A stretch of 64,000 nucleotides of DNA from an uncultured Lachnospiraceae bacterium (lineage in GTDB: Bacteria; Bacillota; Clostridia; Lachnospirales; Lachnospiraceae): the NCBI GenBank assembly GCA_910587635.1, contig CAJUNB010000024.1:62001-126000 (forward strand), written 5' to 3'. Both the position numbers and the translations under genes were made by a program. The notes beneath the pieces were generated by a model. It searched no databases. It was not told where the DNA came from and worked only from the letters and a program-made list of their open reading frames with translations. This document shows, one piece after another, positions 44,704 through 53,352 of the stretch (its first letter is position 1; each line of letters begins with the position of its first letter).

Positions 44704-45780
44704 TTGCGAATTAATTCCAGTGTAATAGGAATGGAATCCGCCAGAAGGTATACTTCTGTAACAAGAAAATCAACAAGTTTTATGAGTCAGACCTATATGG
44801 GTCTTTTGGGAAGAAAGGAAGGAGACCTGACTTTCCGGGGCAAGCTTTCCGGCAATGAAGAAGAAAGAAGGAAAGCTGGGAAAGGAAGTAAGCAGGATGC
44901 GATGCTGGATTTGCAAAACAGATATCAGGTATCCGGTACTTCCAGAATTTCCATGCGGGATGAGATGGACGCTTATAACCGCATACGTCAGCAGTGTATT
45001 CAGTTTTTAATGAATCTTTTCGATGGTGGAAAGAGGGCTTCACAGAGTGGCATTATCGGGGCGGATGCGGTTCCTTCGGAAAATGTATCTGTTTCTACAA
45101 CGGTCATTTCCGGGAATATCAGTGAAACCTATGAGGAGGAAGAACATACGTCGTTTCAGACGACGGGAAGCGTAGTCACTGCAGACGGCAGAACGATAGA
45201 ATTCAATCTGGAGATGGAAATGAGCCGTAGTTTCCGTGCAACTTACGAACAGAGTTATGAAGTGATGTACCGGAACGTGCAGACATGCGATCCTCTCGTT
45301 ATTAATTTAGACAGTAATGTGGCGTCTGTATCAGATCAGAAGTTCCTGTTCGACATCGACGGTGACGGTATTCTGGACGAAATTTCTCAGTTGAATGCAG
45401 GCAGCGGATATCTGGCACTGGATAAGAACGGTGACGGCACAATCAATGACGGCAATGAACTGTTCGGCCCCCAGTCAGGTAACGGGTTTGCTGATCTGGC
45501 TCAGTATGATGACGACGGCAATGGATGGATCGATGAAAATGATGCGATCTGGGAAAAACTGCTGATCTGGACAAAAGACGAAAAAGGAAGAGATCAGTTA
45601 TATCATATTTCCGAGAAAGGAATCGGCGCGATTTGTCTGCAAAACCAGTCCACAGATTTTTCACTGAACTCTCTTAACAATAATCAGACCAACGCGTTTA
45701 TCCGCAGCACAGGAATTTTTCTGTATGAGAATGGGGGCGTTGGCACTGTGCAGCATGTGGATCTGGCAAAACAAGCCTGA
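44704..45780 (+). CDS. Unknown protein with EF-hand-like calcium motifs
   Basis: I do not recognise a named family. The N-terminal ~110 residues are basic, with no signal peptide (MRINSSVIGMESARRYTSVT), and a middle beta-rich part follows. Residues 210-285 hold several Asp-rich loops (DIDGDGILDE, DKNGDGTINDGNELFG, YDDDGNGWIDENDAIWEKL) like EF-hand or dockerin-type calcium sites. The start is TTG 44704 with GGGGG 7 nt upstream. It sits just before spoIID. Similar Asp-rich proteins are often linked to secretion or cell surface, but no export signal is visible. The protein at 59506 shares the style of an N-terminus rich in Ser/Val/Gly and is also unassigned. Confidence 0.75.
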   Translation: MRINSSVIGMESARRYTSVTRKSTSFMSQTYMGLLGRKEGDLTFRGKLSGNEEERRKAGKGSKQDAMLDLQNRYQVSGTSRISMRDEMDAYNRIRQQCIQFLMNLFDGGKRASQSGIIGADAVPSENVSVSTTVISGNISETYEEEEHTSFQTTGSVVTADGRTIEFNLEMEMSRSFRATYEQSYEVMYRNVQTCDPLVINLDSNVASVSDQKFLFDIDGDGILDEISQLNAGSGYLALDKNGDGTINDGNELFGPQSGNGFADLAQYDDDGNGWIDENDAIWEKLLIWTKDEKGRDQLYHISEKGIGAICLQNQSTDFSLNSLNNNQTNAFIRSTGIFLYENGGVGTVQHVDLAKQA

Positions 45781-45786
45781 AATGTC

Positions 45787-45813
45787 ATAGCGCTTCCCAT
45801 AATTTCATATGCT
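45787..45813 (+). promoter_or_regulatory. Candidate sigma-E promoter for spoIID
   Basis: GTCATA (ATA at 45787-45789), then 16 nt, then CATATGCT (45806-45813). This matches the ATA-N16-CATA spacing of mother-cell sigma-E promoters, as expected for spoIID. Confidence 0.5.
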
Positions 45814-45861
45814 GTAGCAAACGGCTGAAAAGCAGACATTTGATCATGTATGAGGACTTTC

Positions 45862-46821
45862 ATGGGACGTGTGCACAGAAACCGAAAGAGAACTGTATCT
45901 GGCAGAAAAAAACTGTCAGCTGCAGTTCTTTTTATGTTAGGACTAACTCTGATGGTACTGTATTTTTATGGAAAGTTTTCTCAGCAAGTCAGAATCAGGG
46001 AAGAAAATCACTTTACGATCATAAAGGAAAGTCTGGCAGGGCGGGAAGAAATTCCATTGGAAGAATATTTGCTGGGAGCCATGGCTGTGAGTCTGCCGGA
46101 AGATGCCAGCCCGGAAGTCTGTAAAGCGCAGGCGGTGATTTTGCGAACCCATGTGGAGAAACTGGCAAAAGAAACAGGAAGCTTTTATCTTTCTTATGAG
46201 GTTCTTTGTCAGGAAAGTCTGACGGGAATGTCGCTTTATGATAAATATAGCGGTGAAAATGCTAATCAGCTGGAGGTACTGCAAACGGCCATTCAGGAGA
46301 CGAAAGGCGAAATTTTGGTCTATGAGGAAATTCCTGTAGAGGCGCCTTTTTTTTCTCTGAGCAGTGGAAAGACGAGAAACGGAAACGAACTGTCTGAAAC
46401 AGAAAATTATCCATATTTGCAATCGGTTGCATGCGAAGAGGACACATTTGCAGAAAACTACAGCCAGGAAATTGTGATCAATAAAAAAGTATGGTATGGC
46501 AGGCTTCAGGGCATATTTGATACAAAAGAAGAAATTGATCTGGAAAAAATACAATTTAAACAAGACAGTGCCGGTTATGTTACGGAAGTGATCTGGAGCG
46601 GAAAAAAGATTTCAGGAGAGTCTTTCCGGGAGCAACTGGACCTTCCTTCCGCCTGTTTTGTCGTGGAGGAATCAGAAAATCAGATTTTTATTGTGACAAA
46701 GGGGATCGGGCATGGACTGGGAATGAGCCTCTATACTGCGAATGTGATGGCAGCACAGGGAGAAGATTACAGAGAAATTTTACGGTATTTTTTCCCGCTC
46801 TGTGAAATTGTAAAAAACTGA
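45862..46821 (+). CDS. spoIID: SpoIID-like stage II sporulation protein
   Basis: Mother-cell peptidoglycan lytic transglycosylase of engulfment, working with SpoIIP, SpoIIM and the SpoIIQ zipper. A basic N-terminus is followed by one membrane helix (about 18-37). The SpoIID/LytB domain starts with EEIPLEEYLLGAMAVSLPED, then CKAQAVILRTH, with GIGHGLGMSLYTANVMAAQG at the end. The position of the catalytic Glu (EMP in B. subtilis, Glu88) is Ser (about Ser77) here. ATG 45862 is chosen since TGAGGA lies 5 nt upstream; ATG 45850 has no site. The order spoIID-spoIIQ matches B. subtilis. Length of 319 aa fits. Confidence 0.88.
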   Translation: MGRVHRNRKRTVSGRKKLSAAVLFMLGLTLMVLYFYGKFSQQVRIREENHFTIIKESLAGREEIPLEEYLLGAMAVSLPEDASPEVCKAQAVILRTHVEKLAKETGSFYLSYEVLCQESLTGMSLYDKYSGENANQLEVLQTAIQETKGEILVYEEIPVEAPFFSLSSGKTRNGNELSETENYPYLQSVACEEDTFAENYSQEIVINKKVWYGRLQGIFDTKEEIDLEKIQFKQDSAGYVTEVIWSGKKISGESFREQLDLPSACFVVEESENQIFIVTKGIGHGLGMSLYTANVMAAQGEDYREILRYFFPLCEIVKN

Positions 46822-46864
46822 ATAAAGAAATCGGAAGTGGTAAGACTAGGGATGAAGTGATAAG

Positions 46865-46884
46865 TTTGGAAGTAAACTTCCAAA
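46865..46884. repeat. 20-bp palindrome between spoIID and spoIIQ
   Basis: TTTGGAAGT, two bases AA, then its inverse ACTTCCAAA. It may be a hairpin or a protein site ahead of spoIIQ. No T-run follows. Confidence 0.4.
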
Positions 46885-46926
46885 TCTACCAGGATGATGC
46901 AGTAAGTGCGTTAGAAGGAGGAAAGC

Positions 46927-47829
46927 ATGAGAAGAAATCGTTCTACGATGAAAAAAGAAAGAATTATTATGTTAGTATCTTCAGTATTTGTCCTGACAGC
47001 TCTTACCATGACCGGATTTTATGTAAAAGAAAAAAATGAGGCAGAAAAAGACGGTTATGTAGTAGATATGAGTGCCTTGGAGAAGAAAACGGAAGAAAAG
47101 ACAAAAGAAATTGCCCAGGCAGTAGAGGAAGAAGCAGAAGCAGGCAACGGGACAGTCAGTGACGATCTGGACTATGATCCCAATTTCCAGGAAGCTTCTT
47201 CGGGAGAAGTGGTAAATTCCTGGGAAGATGAACAGGCCGATGGAGAAACTGCTACGGCAGAAAATGAAACTGCCAACATGGATATTGCAAAAGAAGGAAA
47301 TAAAGCAGCAGAAGAAAAACAGCAGGACAGTACGGAAGATACAGAGAACAGTCAGGCAGTGAGCGAAGAAGAAGCAGCTGAGACGGCTTCCATGGATGCG
47401 GCCAAAGCGTTGTCTTTTCATGAAAGAGATAATCTGGGTTGGCCTGTGGCAGGCAATGTACTGATTAATTACAGTATGGACAAGACTGTGTATTTTCCCA
47501 CGCTGCAGCAATATAAATACAGCCCGGCTATCGTAATAGCGGCCTCTGAAGGAGAAAATATTACAGCTTCTGCAGATGGAAAGGTGCTGTCTGTATTTGA
47601 GGATGCGGAAATAGGACATGCAGTGACTGTGGACATTGGTAACGGTTATGAATTGACCTATGGGCAGTTAGAGGATATTATGGTATTGCAGGGGGACATT
47701 GTAAGTTCCGGCGACGTCATTGGCAAGGTGGCAGCACCTACCAAATATTACAGTGTAGAAGGGCCAAACGTCTATTTCAGACTGTGTAAGGATGGCGTGC
47801 CTGTCAACCCTCTGAGTAACCTGGAATAA
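46927..47829 (+). CDS. spoIIQ: SpoIIQ-like M23 (LytM) domain protein, metal site degenerate
   Basis: Forespore membrane protein of the SpoIIQ-SpoIIIAH channel. One N-terminal helix (about 12-31) is followed by a long acidic linker of ~120 residues rich in Glu, Ala and Thr, then a LytM domain from about residue 170. The domain has LNYSMDK-like INYSMDKTVYFPTLQQY, but the first zinc His/Asp segment is KYSPAIVIAA, without His or Asp. The final HxH is VYFRL. So peptidase activity is not expected, as in B. subtilis SpoIIQ but unlike C. difficile. AGAAGGAGG precedes the ATG. It follows spoIID by 105 bp. Confidence 0.85.
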   Translation: MRRNRSTMKKERIIMLVSSVFVLTALTMTGFYVKEKNEAEKDGYVVDMSALEKKTEEKTKEIAQAVEEEAEAGNGTVSDDLDYDPNFQEASSGEVVNSWEDEQADGETATAENETANMDIAKEGNKAAEEKQQDSTEDTENSQAVSEEEAAETASMDAAKALSFHERDNLGWPVAGNVLINYSMDKTVYFPTLQQYKYSPAIVIAASEGENITASADGKVLSVFEDAEIGHAVTVDIGNGYELTYGQLEDIMVLQGDIVSSGDVIGKVAAPTKYYSVEGPNVYFRLCKDGVPVNPLSNLE

Positions 47830-47867
47830 AAATAAAATAATAAAACAGAGGAGACAAAAGAGAAAAC

Positions 47868-48137
47868 ATGTGTTATACCTACATGGTGGAATGCAATGAC
47901 GGAAGCCTGTATACAGGATGGACAAAGGATCTGGAGAGACGTCTCCGTGCCCACAATGCCAGAAAGGGTGCCAAATATACGAAGAGCCGTACTCCGGTAA
48001 AGCTTGTCTATTATGAACATTTCGACACAAAAGAGGAGGCCATGCGCCGGGAATACGAAGTCAAGGAACTGACAAGAAAAGAAAAAATAGCACTGATCGG
48101 AAAAAAGAATCTTCCCGGAGAGAATCCTGCAGAATAG
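47868..48137 (+). CDS. GIY-YIG domain protein (UPF0213/YhbQ-like)
   Basis: Small 89-aa protein of the UvrC-type nuclease superfamily. CYTYMVECNDGSLYTGWTKD holds the GIY-YIG-like core, RRLRAHNARKGAKYTKSR contains the conserved Arg and His, and a late Glu lies in EEAMRREYEVKEL. Such proteins are linked to DNA repair, but their role is not fixed. GAGGAG lies before the ATG. It is 38 nt after spoIIQ; its own 3' end precedes a hairpin that overlaps the next start. Confidence 0.92.
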   Translation: MCYTYMVECNDGSLYTGWTKDLERRLRAHNARKGAKYTKSRTPVKLVYYEHFDTKEEAMRREYEVKELTRKEKIALIGKKNLPGENPAE

Positions 48138-48155
48138 AATAATACGGAAAAAAAG

Positions 48156-48202
48156 AAGCATACTATTTCACTGATGAAATGAGGTGATAGTATGCTTTTT
48201 AT
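48156..48202 (+). terminator. Terminator-like hairpin over the amidohydrolase start
   Basis: AAGCATACTAT (48156-48166) pairs perfectly with ATAGTATGCTT (48187-48197), followed by more T. The loop contains the GAGGTG ribosome site (48181-48186). The ATG of the next gene (48192-48194) is in the 3' arm. Confidence 0.65.
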
Positions 48203-49394
48203 TGCGAATGGTACGCTGTATCCCATGGCGGAAGGAATGCCGGAAAAGATAGAGAATGGAAGCATTGCTGTGCAGGACGGAAAGATACTGAAGATAGGAA
48301 ACGGATTTACCTACGAGGATATTTGCAGGGACTATGGTCGGACTGAGCAGGAGAAAAAGGCGGATACGTATATTGATGCAGGCGGAAACTGGGTGATGCC
48401 GGGTATCATTGAGGCGCACTGCCATATGGGTATTACAGAAGAAAAAAAGGGGATGGAGGGCGATGACTGCAATGAGACGGTGAACCCCATTACGCCGCAT
48501 CTGCGGGCCATTGATGCCATCAACAGTATGGACGCAGCCTTTGATGATGCACTTCGGGCAGGCATCACATCTGCTATGATCGGTCCGGGCAGTTCCAATG
48601 TGGTGGGGGGACAATTTGCCTTTGTAAAAACGAAAGGCAGGCGGATTGACGATCTGATCGTGCTGGCACCGGCCGCTATGAAAGTAGCGTTCGGAGAAAA
48701 TCCAAAGGTGAACTACAGTGGCCAGGGGAAATCTCCTTCCACAAGGATGGCCATTGCAGCGATGCTGCGGGAAGAGCTGACGAAGGCAGTGGACTATCAA
48801 AAGAAACGGGAAAAAGGCGGCGAGACATTTGAGAAAGATTTCCGTTACGAAGCCTGGATACCCGTACTGGAGAAAAAGATTCCCCTGAAAGCCCATGTAC
48901 ATCGAGTGGATGATATCTTCACGGCCATAAGGATTGCAAAGGAATTTGATCTGGAGATGACACTGGATCATTGCAGTGAAGGGCATATGATTGCAGAGGA
49001 AATCCATCAATCTGATTTTCCGGCTATTGTAGGACCTGACCTGGCGAGCCGTAATAAAATAGAAGTGCAGAATATGGCGTTTAAAACCGCAGGGATATTG
49101 CATGCCCACGGTGTAAAAGTGGCAATTACTACTGATCATCCGGTCTCTCTGATTGCATCTCTTCCCATCTGCGCAGGGCTGGCAGTGAAGGCCGGGCTGC
49201 CTCTTATGGAGGGACTTAAGGCAATTACGATTAACGCAGCACAAATCTGTAAAGTAGATGACCGGGTAGGCAGTCTGGAGGAAGGCAAAGACGGCGATAT
49301 TGTGATATTTGACGGAAATCCTATGGAAGTATTTACCAATACGCTGATGACTGTCATCGGAGGAGAAGTAGTATATCGTAATAAATTGTCCTAG
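48192..49394 (+). CDS. Metal-dependent amidohydrolase (imidazolonepropionase-like group)
   Basis: Predicted TIM-barrel hydrolase. VMPGIIEAHCHMGITEE supplies His76 and His78, and KAHVHRVDDI, MTLDHCSEGH and ITTDHPVSL give the further metal ligands. The C-terminal GSLEEGKDGDIVIFDGNPME belongs to the composite beta-domain. Length of 400 aa is typical of COG1228 proteins, whose substrates include imidazolonepropionate and dipeptides. No hut genes are adjacent, so the substrate is unknown. GAGGTG lies 5 nt before the ATG, and both are inside a terminator-like hairpin. Confidence 0.85.
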   Translation: MLFIANGTLYPMAEGMPEKIENGSIAVQDGKILKIGNGFTYEDICRDYGRTEQEKKADTYIDAGGNWVMPGIIEAHCHMGITEEKKGMEGDDCNETVNPITPHLRAIDAINSMDAAFDDALRAGITSAMIGPGSSNVVGGQFAFVKTKGRRIDDLIVLAPAAMKVAFGENPKVNYSGQGKSPSTRMAIAAMLREELTKAVDYQKKREKGGETFEKDFRYEAWIPVLEKKIPLKAHVHRVDDIFTAIRIAKEFDLEMTLDHCSEGHMIAEEIHQSDFPAIVGPDLASRNKIEVQNMAFKTAGILHAHGVKVAITTDHPVSLIASLPICAGLAVKAGLPLMEGLKAITINAAQICKVDDRVGSLEEGKDGDIVIFDGNPMEVFTNTLMTVIGGEVVYRNKLS

Positions 49395-49466
49395 TAGAAT
49401 GGAAATTGGACTCTTTACCAACGGAGATAAAAATAGTATACTGTAACAATAAACGTGCTTGGGAGA

Positions 49467-50855
49467 ATGAGTTTGGGAAGAAATAAAGTTACAGCGATAC
49501 TGCTTAGTATCTGCCTTTTACTGTCAGGCTGCAGTGGCAGCTCTGTTGGAGAATTAGTAGCGGGAACGGAGCAGGAAGGGGCAGTGCAGGGAGAGTCAGA
49601 TCATATTTCCTATGAGGTGCCCGCTGCAGTTCCCAATATATTTGTGGACAGGCTGGGATATGAGCCGGAGAGTAGTAAAGTAGTCATTTTCAGGGGAGAA
49701 AATTTGCCGGATGTTTTTACGATCCGGGATGTGGAAAGCAGAGAAATCGTTTATACGGGTACAATCCAGAAAAAGTATGAGGAAGAAGCGGAACAGGAAT
49801 TCAATGGGTATGGCACTTTTTCCGATTTCAAGAAAGAGGGAGACTATTTTATTCAGACGGATATCTATGGTGAGTCTTATCCTTTTATGATACATGATAA
49901 TCTGTACTATTCGCTCTTTCTTCAGTGCTGTGAACAGTTATATGCACTGCGAAGCGATGAAGACCAGGGAACAGATGGCGGCTGGCAGATGAAAGAGACG
50001 GGGGCGGACAGAGAAGTCAGAGGGTGTCTTTGTATTTATCAACTGTTGTTTTCCTATGAGCTGTTTCCGACTGTCTATACGGATGATGTGGGAATATCGG
50101 AGAGTGGTAACGATATACCGGATATCCTGGATGAGTGTCGGTATGAAATAGAGTGGTTGTTGAAGCAGATGCAGGATGTCCGGGAACGGAAAGGTACAGT
50201 GAACGGTTATCTGGCGGCATGTCTGGCTAAATATGCCTATCTGACTAAAAACATGGATGCTGCTTTTGCGGAAGAGTGTCTTGCGGGTGCGGAAAAAGCG
50301 TGGAAAAGTGTAGAAAAAGATCTGACTGTGTCGGATGACCTGATCGCTCTTGCGGCAGCAGAGCTGTATCGTGTGACTGGCAGCAGACAATATCTGGGAC
50401 TGGCAGAAGAATATTTACAAAACAGCGCGGAGCAGGAGGGAAGACTCTCTATGCCGGAATTTTATGCTGCCCTCACCTACATGAATACGAAAAGCAAAGT
50501 GGATGTACAGCTGTGCGATGTGCTGATCAGAAAGGTTATGGAAGAAGCGGAAACCATATCCGAAAAATCAGGCCAGAACAGCTTTCTGATTTACGCGGAA
50601 GATGTAAATGCAGACAGAGATACACTGCTCCAGGAAGTGCTGCGCATTGGTGCGGTGAATCATATCATAACAAATCAGGAATATAATATAGTCATCGAGA
50701 ATCATTTTCATTACCTGATGGGGCGTAATCCTGAAAGCATTATTCATGCGTCGCTTTGGGAAGGACAGAATATCAATACAGAAGACATTATGGATGACCC
50801 GGTACAGCTATCGGCATTTATTTTTATGTTGGGCGAGCTGTTAGGGAGCCAGTAA
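49467..50855 (+). CDS. GH9/CelD-related lipoprotein, catalytic residues not recognisable
   Basis: Exported lipoprotein: the signal peptide ends in LLLSGC. An N-terminal Ig-like domain (VPNIFVDRLGYEPESSKVVIF) resembles the CelD_N domain of family 9 cellulases. The following helical part has SGNDIPDILDECRYEIEWLLKQMQD, close to the GH9 pattern. The expected DAGDYGKY segment with the catalytic Asp is replaced by DGGWQMKETGADREVRG. The C-terminal MGRNPESIIHASLWEG lacks the usual His/Asp/Glu run. So it may be a non-catalytic binding relative. The start is uncertain among GTG 49455, ATG 49467 and TTG 49473. The TTG has the best spacing to GGGAGA. Confidence 0.7.
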   Translation: MSLGRNKVTAILLSICLLLSGCSGSSVGELVAGTEQEGAVQGESDHISYEVPAAVPNIFVDRLGYEPESSKVVIFRGENLPDVFTIRDVESREIVYTGTIQKKYEEEAEQEFNGYGTFSDFKKEGDYFIQTDIYGESYPFMIHDNLYYSLFLQCCEQLYALRSDEDQGTDGGWQMKETGADREVRGCLCIYQLLFSYELFPTVYTDDVGISESGNDIPDILDECRYEIEWLLKQMQDVRERKGTVNGYLAACLAKYAYLTKNMDAAFAEECLAGAEKAWKSVEKDLTVSDDLIALAAAELYRVTGSRQYLGLAEEYLQNSAEQEGRLSMPEFYAALTYMNTKSKVDVQLCDVLIRKVMEEAETISEKSGQNSFLIYAEDVNADRDTLLQEVLRIGAVNHIITNQEYNIVIENHFHYLMGRNPESIIHASLWEGQNINTEDIMDDPVQLSAFIFMLGELLGSQ

Positions 50856-50886
50856 AAGAGAGAAAAGACGGGACGGAGGAGAAGGG

Positions 50887-51915
50887 ATGAAAGTAGTAGT
50901 TCTGGCCGGGGGAATCAGCCCGGAAAGAGACGTGTCACTGTGTACAGGGACAATGATTTATAAAGCGCTTCGTAAGCGGGGGCACAGGACAATATTGCTG
51001 GATGTGTATCTTGGATATGAAGGAGAAGATGCAGAAGATATTTTCAGAATAGAAAAGGACTGGTCTTTGGATTCTGCCAAGATTGGGAATGTCAATCCTG
51101 ATATAGAGACAGTGAAAAAGATGCGCCCGGATGGAGAGAAGAACTTTTTCGGACCCAATGTCATACGGATGTGCCAGCAGGCGGATATCGTGTTCATGGC
51201 ACTCCATGGTGAGAATGGCGAGGATGGTAAAATACAGGCGGCGTTCGATCTGATGGGAATCAAATATACAGGTACAGACTGCCAGAGCAGTGTGTTGGCG
51301 ATGGATAAGGCATTGACGAAGGAACTGTTTTGCCAGAATAATATTCCCACTCCCCGGGGATTTTCTCTGAAGCAGGGAGAGACAGAAAAGGAGGAGATTC
51401 CCTGGCCCTGTGTTGTGAAAGTATGTAAAGGGGGTTCCAGCATCGGTGTGTACATATGCAACCATGAGAAGGAATACAAAGCAGCAAAAGAGGAAGCTTA
51501 TCAGTTTGACTGTGAAGTTATTGTAGAACAGTATATTAAGGGAAGAGAATTTTCAGTGGGAGTCATAGAGGGAAAGGCACTGCCTTCCATTGAGATAGCA
51601 CCTCTTCAGGGATTTTATGATTATAAAAATAAATATCAGGCCGGAAGTACGATTGAGACCTGTCCGGCACAGATACCAGAAGAAGCAGAGATGCGACTGC
51701 GTCAGGTGGCGGAAGAGGTATTCCGTGTACTACGCCTGAAAGCATATGCCCGTATGGATTTTATGATGAATGAAGCGGGAGAGATATTCTGCCTGGAGGC
51801 AAATACACTGCCCGGAATGACAGCCACTTCTCTGCTGCCCCAGGAAGCACAGGCGGCGGGAATGGATTTTGAGACACTGTGTGAACATTTGATAGAAGTA
51901 TCCCTCCGAAAGTAG
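50887..51915 (+). CDS. ddl: D-alanine--D-alanine ligase
   Basis: ATP-grasp ligase making D-Ala-D-Ala for the peptidoglycan stem. VVLAGGISPERDVSLCTG starts the N-domain, and ALHGENGEDGKIQAAFDLMG and YTGTDCQSSVLAMDKALTK are diagnostic. EANTLPGMTATSLLPQEA holds the metal-binding Glu and Asn. Length of 342 aa is normal. GGAGGAG lies before the ATG. murF follows after 13 nt, so the two consecutive enzymes are cotranscribed. Confidence 0.94.
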   Translation: MKVVVLAGGISPERDVSLCTGTMIYKALRKRGHRTILLDVYLGYEGEDAEDIFRIEKDWSLDSAKIGNVNPDIETVKKMRPDGEKNFFGPNVIRMCQQADIVFMALHGENGEDGKIQAAFDLMGIKYTGTDCQSSVLAMDKALTKELFCQNNIPTPRGFSLKQGETEKEEIPWPCVVKVCKGGSSIGVYICNHEKEYKAAKEEAYQFDCEVIVEQYIKGREFSVGVIEGKALPSIEIAPLQGFYDYKNKYQAGSTIETCPAQIPEEAEMRLRQVAEEVFRVLRLKAYARMDFMMNEAGEIFCLEANTLPGMTATSLLPQEAQAAGMDFETLCEHLIEVSLRK

Positions 51916-51928
51916 AGGAAAGACTGTT

Positions 51929-53317
51929 ATGGAAAATATGACATTGAAAAAGATCGCTCAGGCATGCGGCGGTACTTATACAGGAAAGGAAGAAGAAGAG
52001 AAGGCGGTGGCCGGATTTGTATTGGATTCCCGGCAGGTAGAACCGGATTTTTGCTTTATTGCCACAAAGGGAGAGCGGGTGGATGGACACAGCTTTATCC
52101 CCGATGTATTGGCGAAGGGAGCGGCCTGCGTAGTCTGTGAATATATTCCTGAAGGGATAGAAGGCAATTTTATTCTGGTAAAAGACAGCTTTCAGGCGCT
52201 GAAAGAGATCGCGGAATATTATAGAACGACACTCACCATCCCGATCATAGGGATTACCGGGAGTGTGGGGAAGACCAGTACGAAAGAATTTATTGCTGCG
52301 GTACTGTCTGAAAAATATAATGTACTGAAAACAGAGGGCAATTTTAACAATGAAGTGGGCGTGCCACTGATGATTCTTCGGATTCGTAAAGAGCATGAAA
52401 TTGCTGTGTTGGAGATGGGAATCAATCATTTCGGAGAGATGCACCGGTTGAGCAAGATCGTAAAGCCGGATACCTGTGTTATGACAAATATCGGGGAATG
52501 CCATCTGGAGTTTTTAAAATCCAGAGAAGGGGTACTGCGTGCCAAGTCTGAAATCTTTGATTATTTGAATGAATATGGTACGGTATATATCAATGGTGAT
52601 GATGATATGCTGCGGAGAATCGAGCGGGTAAAACATAAAAGACCCGTCACTTTTGGGGTGGGATATCGGAATGATTACTGTGCAGAACAGCTTAGAAACA
52701 GTGGACTGTCCGGGAGTGAAGTGAGAATCCGTACCAGTACAGACAGCTTTACGGCAACGATTCATCTGCCGGGAGAACATATGATACGCAATGCTCTGGC
52801 AGCTACAGCAGTGGGAGAACAATACGGCCTGACAAAAGAGGAGATCCGTAAGGGAATTGCTTCCGTCATGCCTGTGGAAGGACGGAGCAATATTATGCAG
52901 TTCGGCAACTTGACATTGATCGACGATTGTTATAATGCAAATCCGGTATCCATGCGTGCGGCGTTGGATCTTCTGGGCTCTGTAGAAGGCAGAACCATTG
53001 CAATACTGGGGGATATGGGTGAGCTGGGAGAAAAGACGGCGATATTCCATGAAGAGATTGGAGCTTATGCTGTGGAAAAGAAGATTACCTGGCTGATCTG
53101 TGTGGGGAAACTTTCCCGGTTCATGTATCAGGGAGGCTGCAAGGCCAAAGAAAAAACGCTGAACAATACATTTGTCCAGTATTATGAAACGATAGATACA
53201 TTGTTGGACATTATTGATAATTTTGACCTGCTGGCAGCAAAAGACGTTACGATTTTAATCAAAGCATCTCACAGTATGCAGTTTTCAAAAATTGTGGATG
53301 CTTTGAAAAAAAGTTAA
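51929..53317 (+). CDS. murF: UDP-N-acetylmuramoyl-tripeptide--D-alanyl-D-alanine ligase
   Basis: Adds the D-Ala-D-Ala dipeptide made by the upstream ligase to UDP-MurNAc-tripeptide. The N-domain has FCFIATKGERVDGHSFIPDV, the ATP loop is GITGSVGKTSTKEF near residue 110, and GNFNNEVGVPLMIL, MGINHFGEMHRL and DDCYNANPVSMRAAL follow. Length of 462 aa fits. The stop is 35 nt from the end of the convergent plsC gene, with no clear terminator between. Confidence 0.95.
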   Translation: MENMTLKKIAQACGGTYTGKEEEEKAVAGFVLDSRQVEPDFCFIATKGERVDGHSFIPDVLAKGAACVVCEYIPEGIEGNFILVKDSFQALKEIAEYYRTTLTIPIIGITGSVGKTSTKEFIAAVLSEKYNVLKTEGNFNNEVGVPLMILRIRKEHEIAVLEMGINHFGEMHRLSKIVKPDTCVMTNIGECHLEFLKSREGVLRAKSEIFDYLNEYGTVYINGDDDMLRRIERVKHKRPVTFGVGYRNDYCAEQLRNSGLSGSEVRIRTSTDSFTATIHLPGEHMIRNALAATAVGEQYGLTKEEIRKGIASVMPVEGRSNIMQFGNLTLIDDCYNANPVSMRAALDLLGSVEGRTIAILGDMGELGEKTAIFHEEIGAYAVEKKITWLICVGKLSRFMYQGGCKAKEKTLNNTFVQYYETIDTLLDIIDNFDLLAAKDVTILIKASHSMQFSKIVDALKKS

Positions 53318-53352
53318 ATTTTATTATAATAAGCCGTTAAGTTGATTGTAAA

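Noticed and set aside
48168..49421. 417-codon open frame antisense to the amidohydrolase
   Set aside because: Mirror of a well-supported gene; no recognisable domain or start site.
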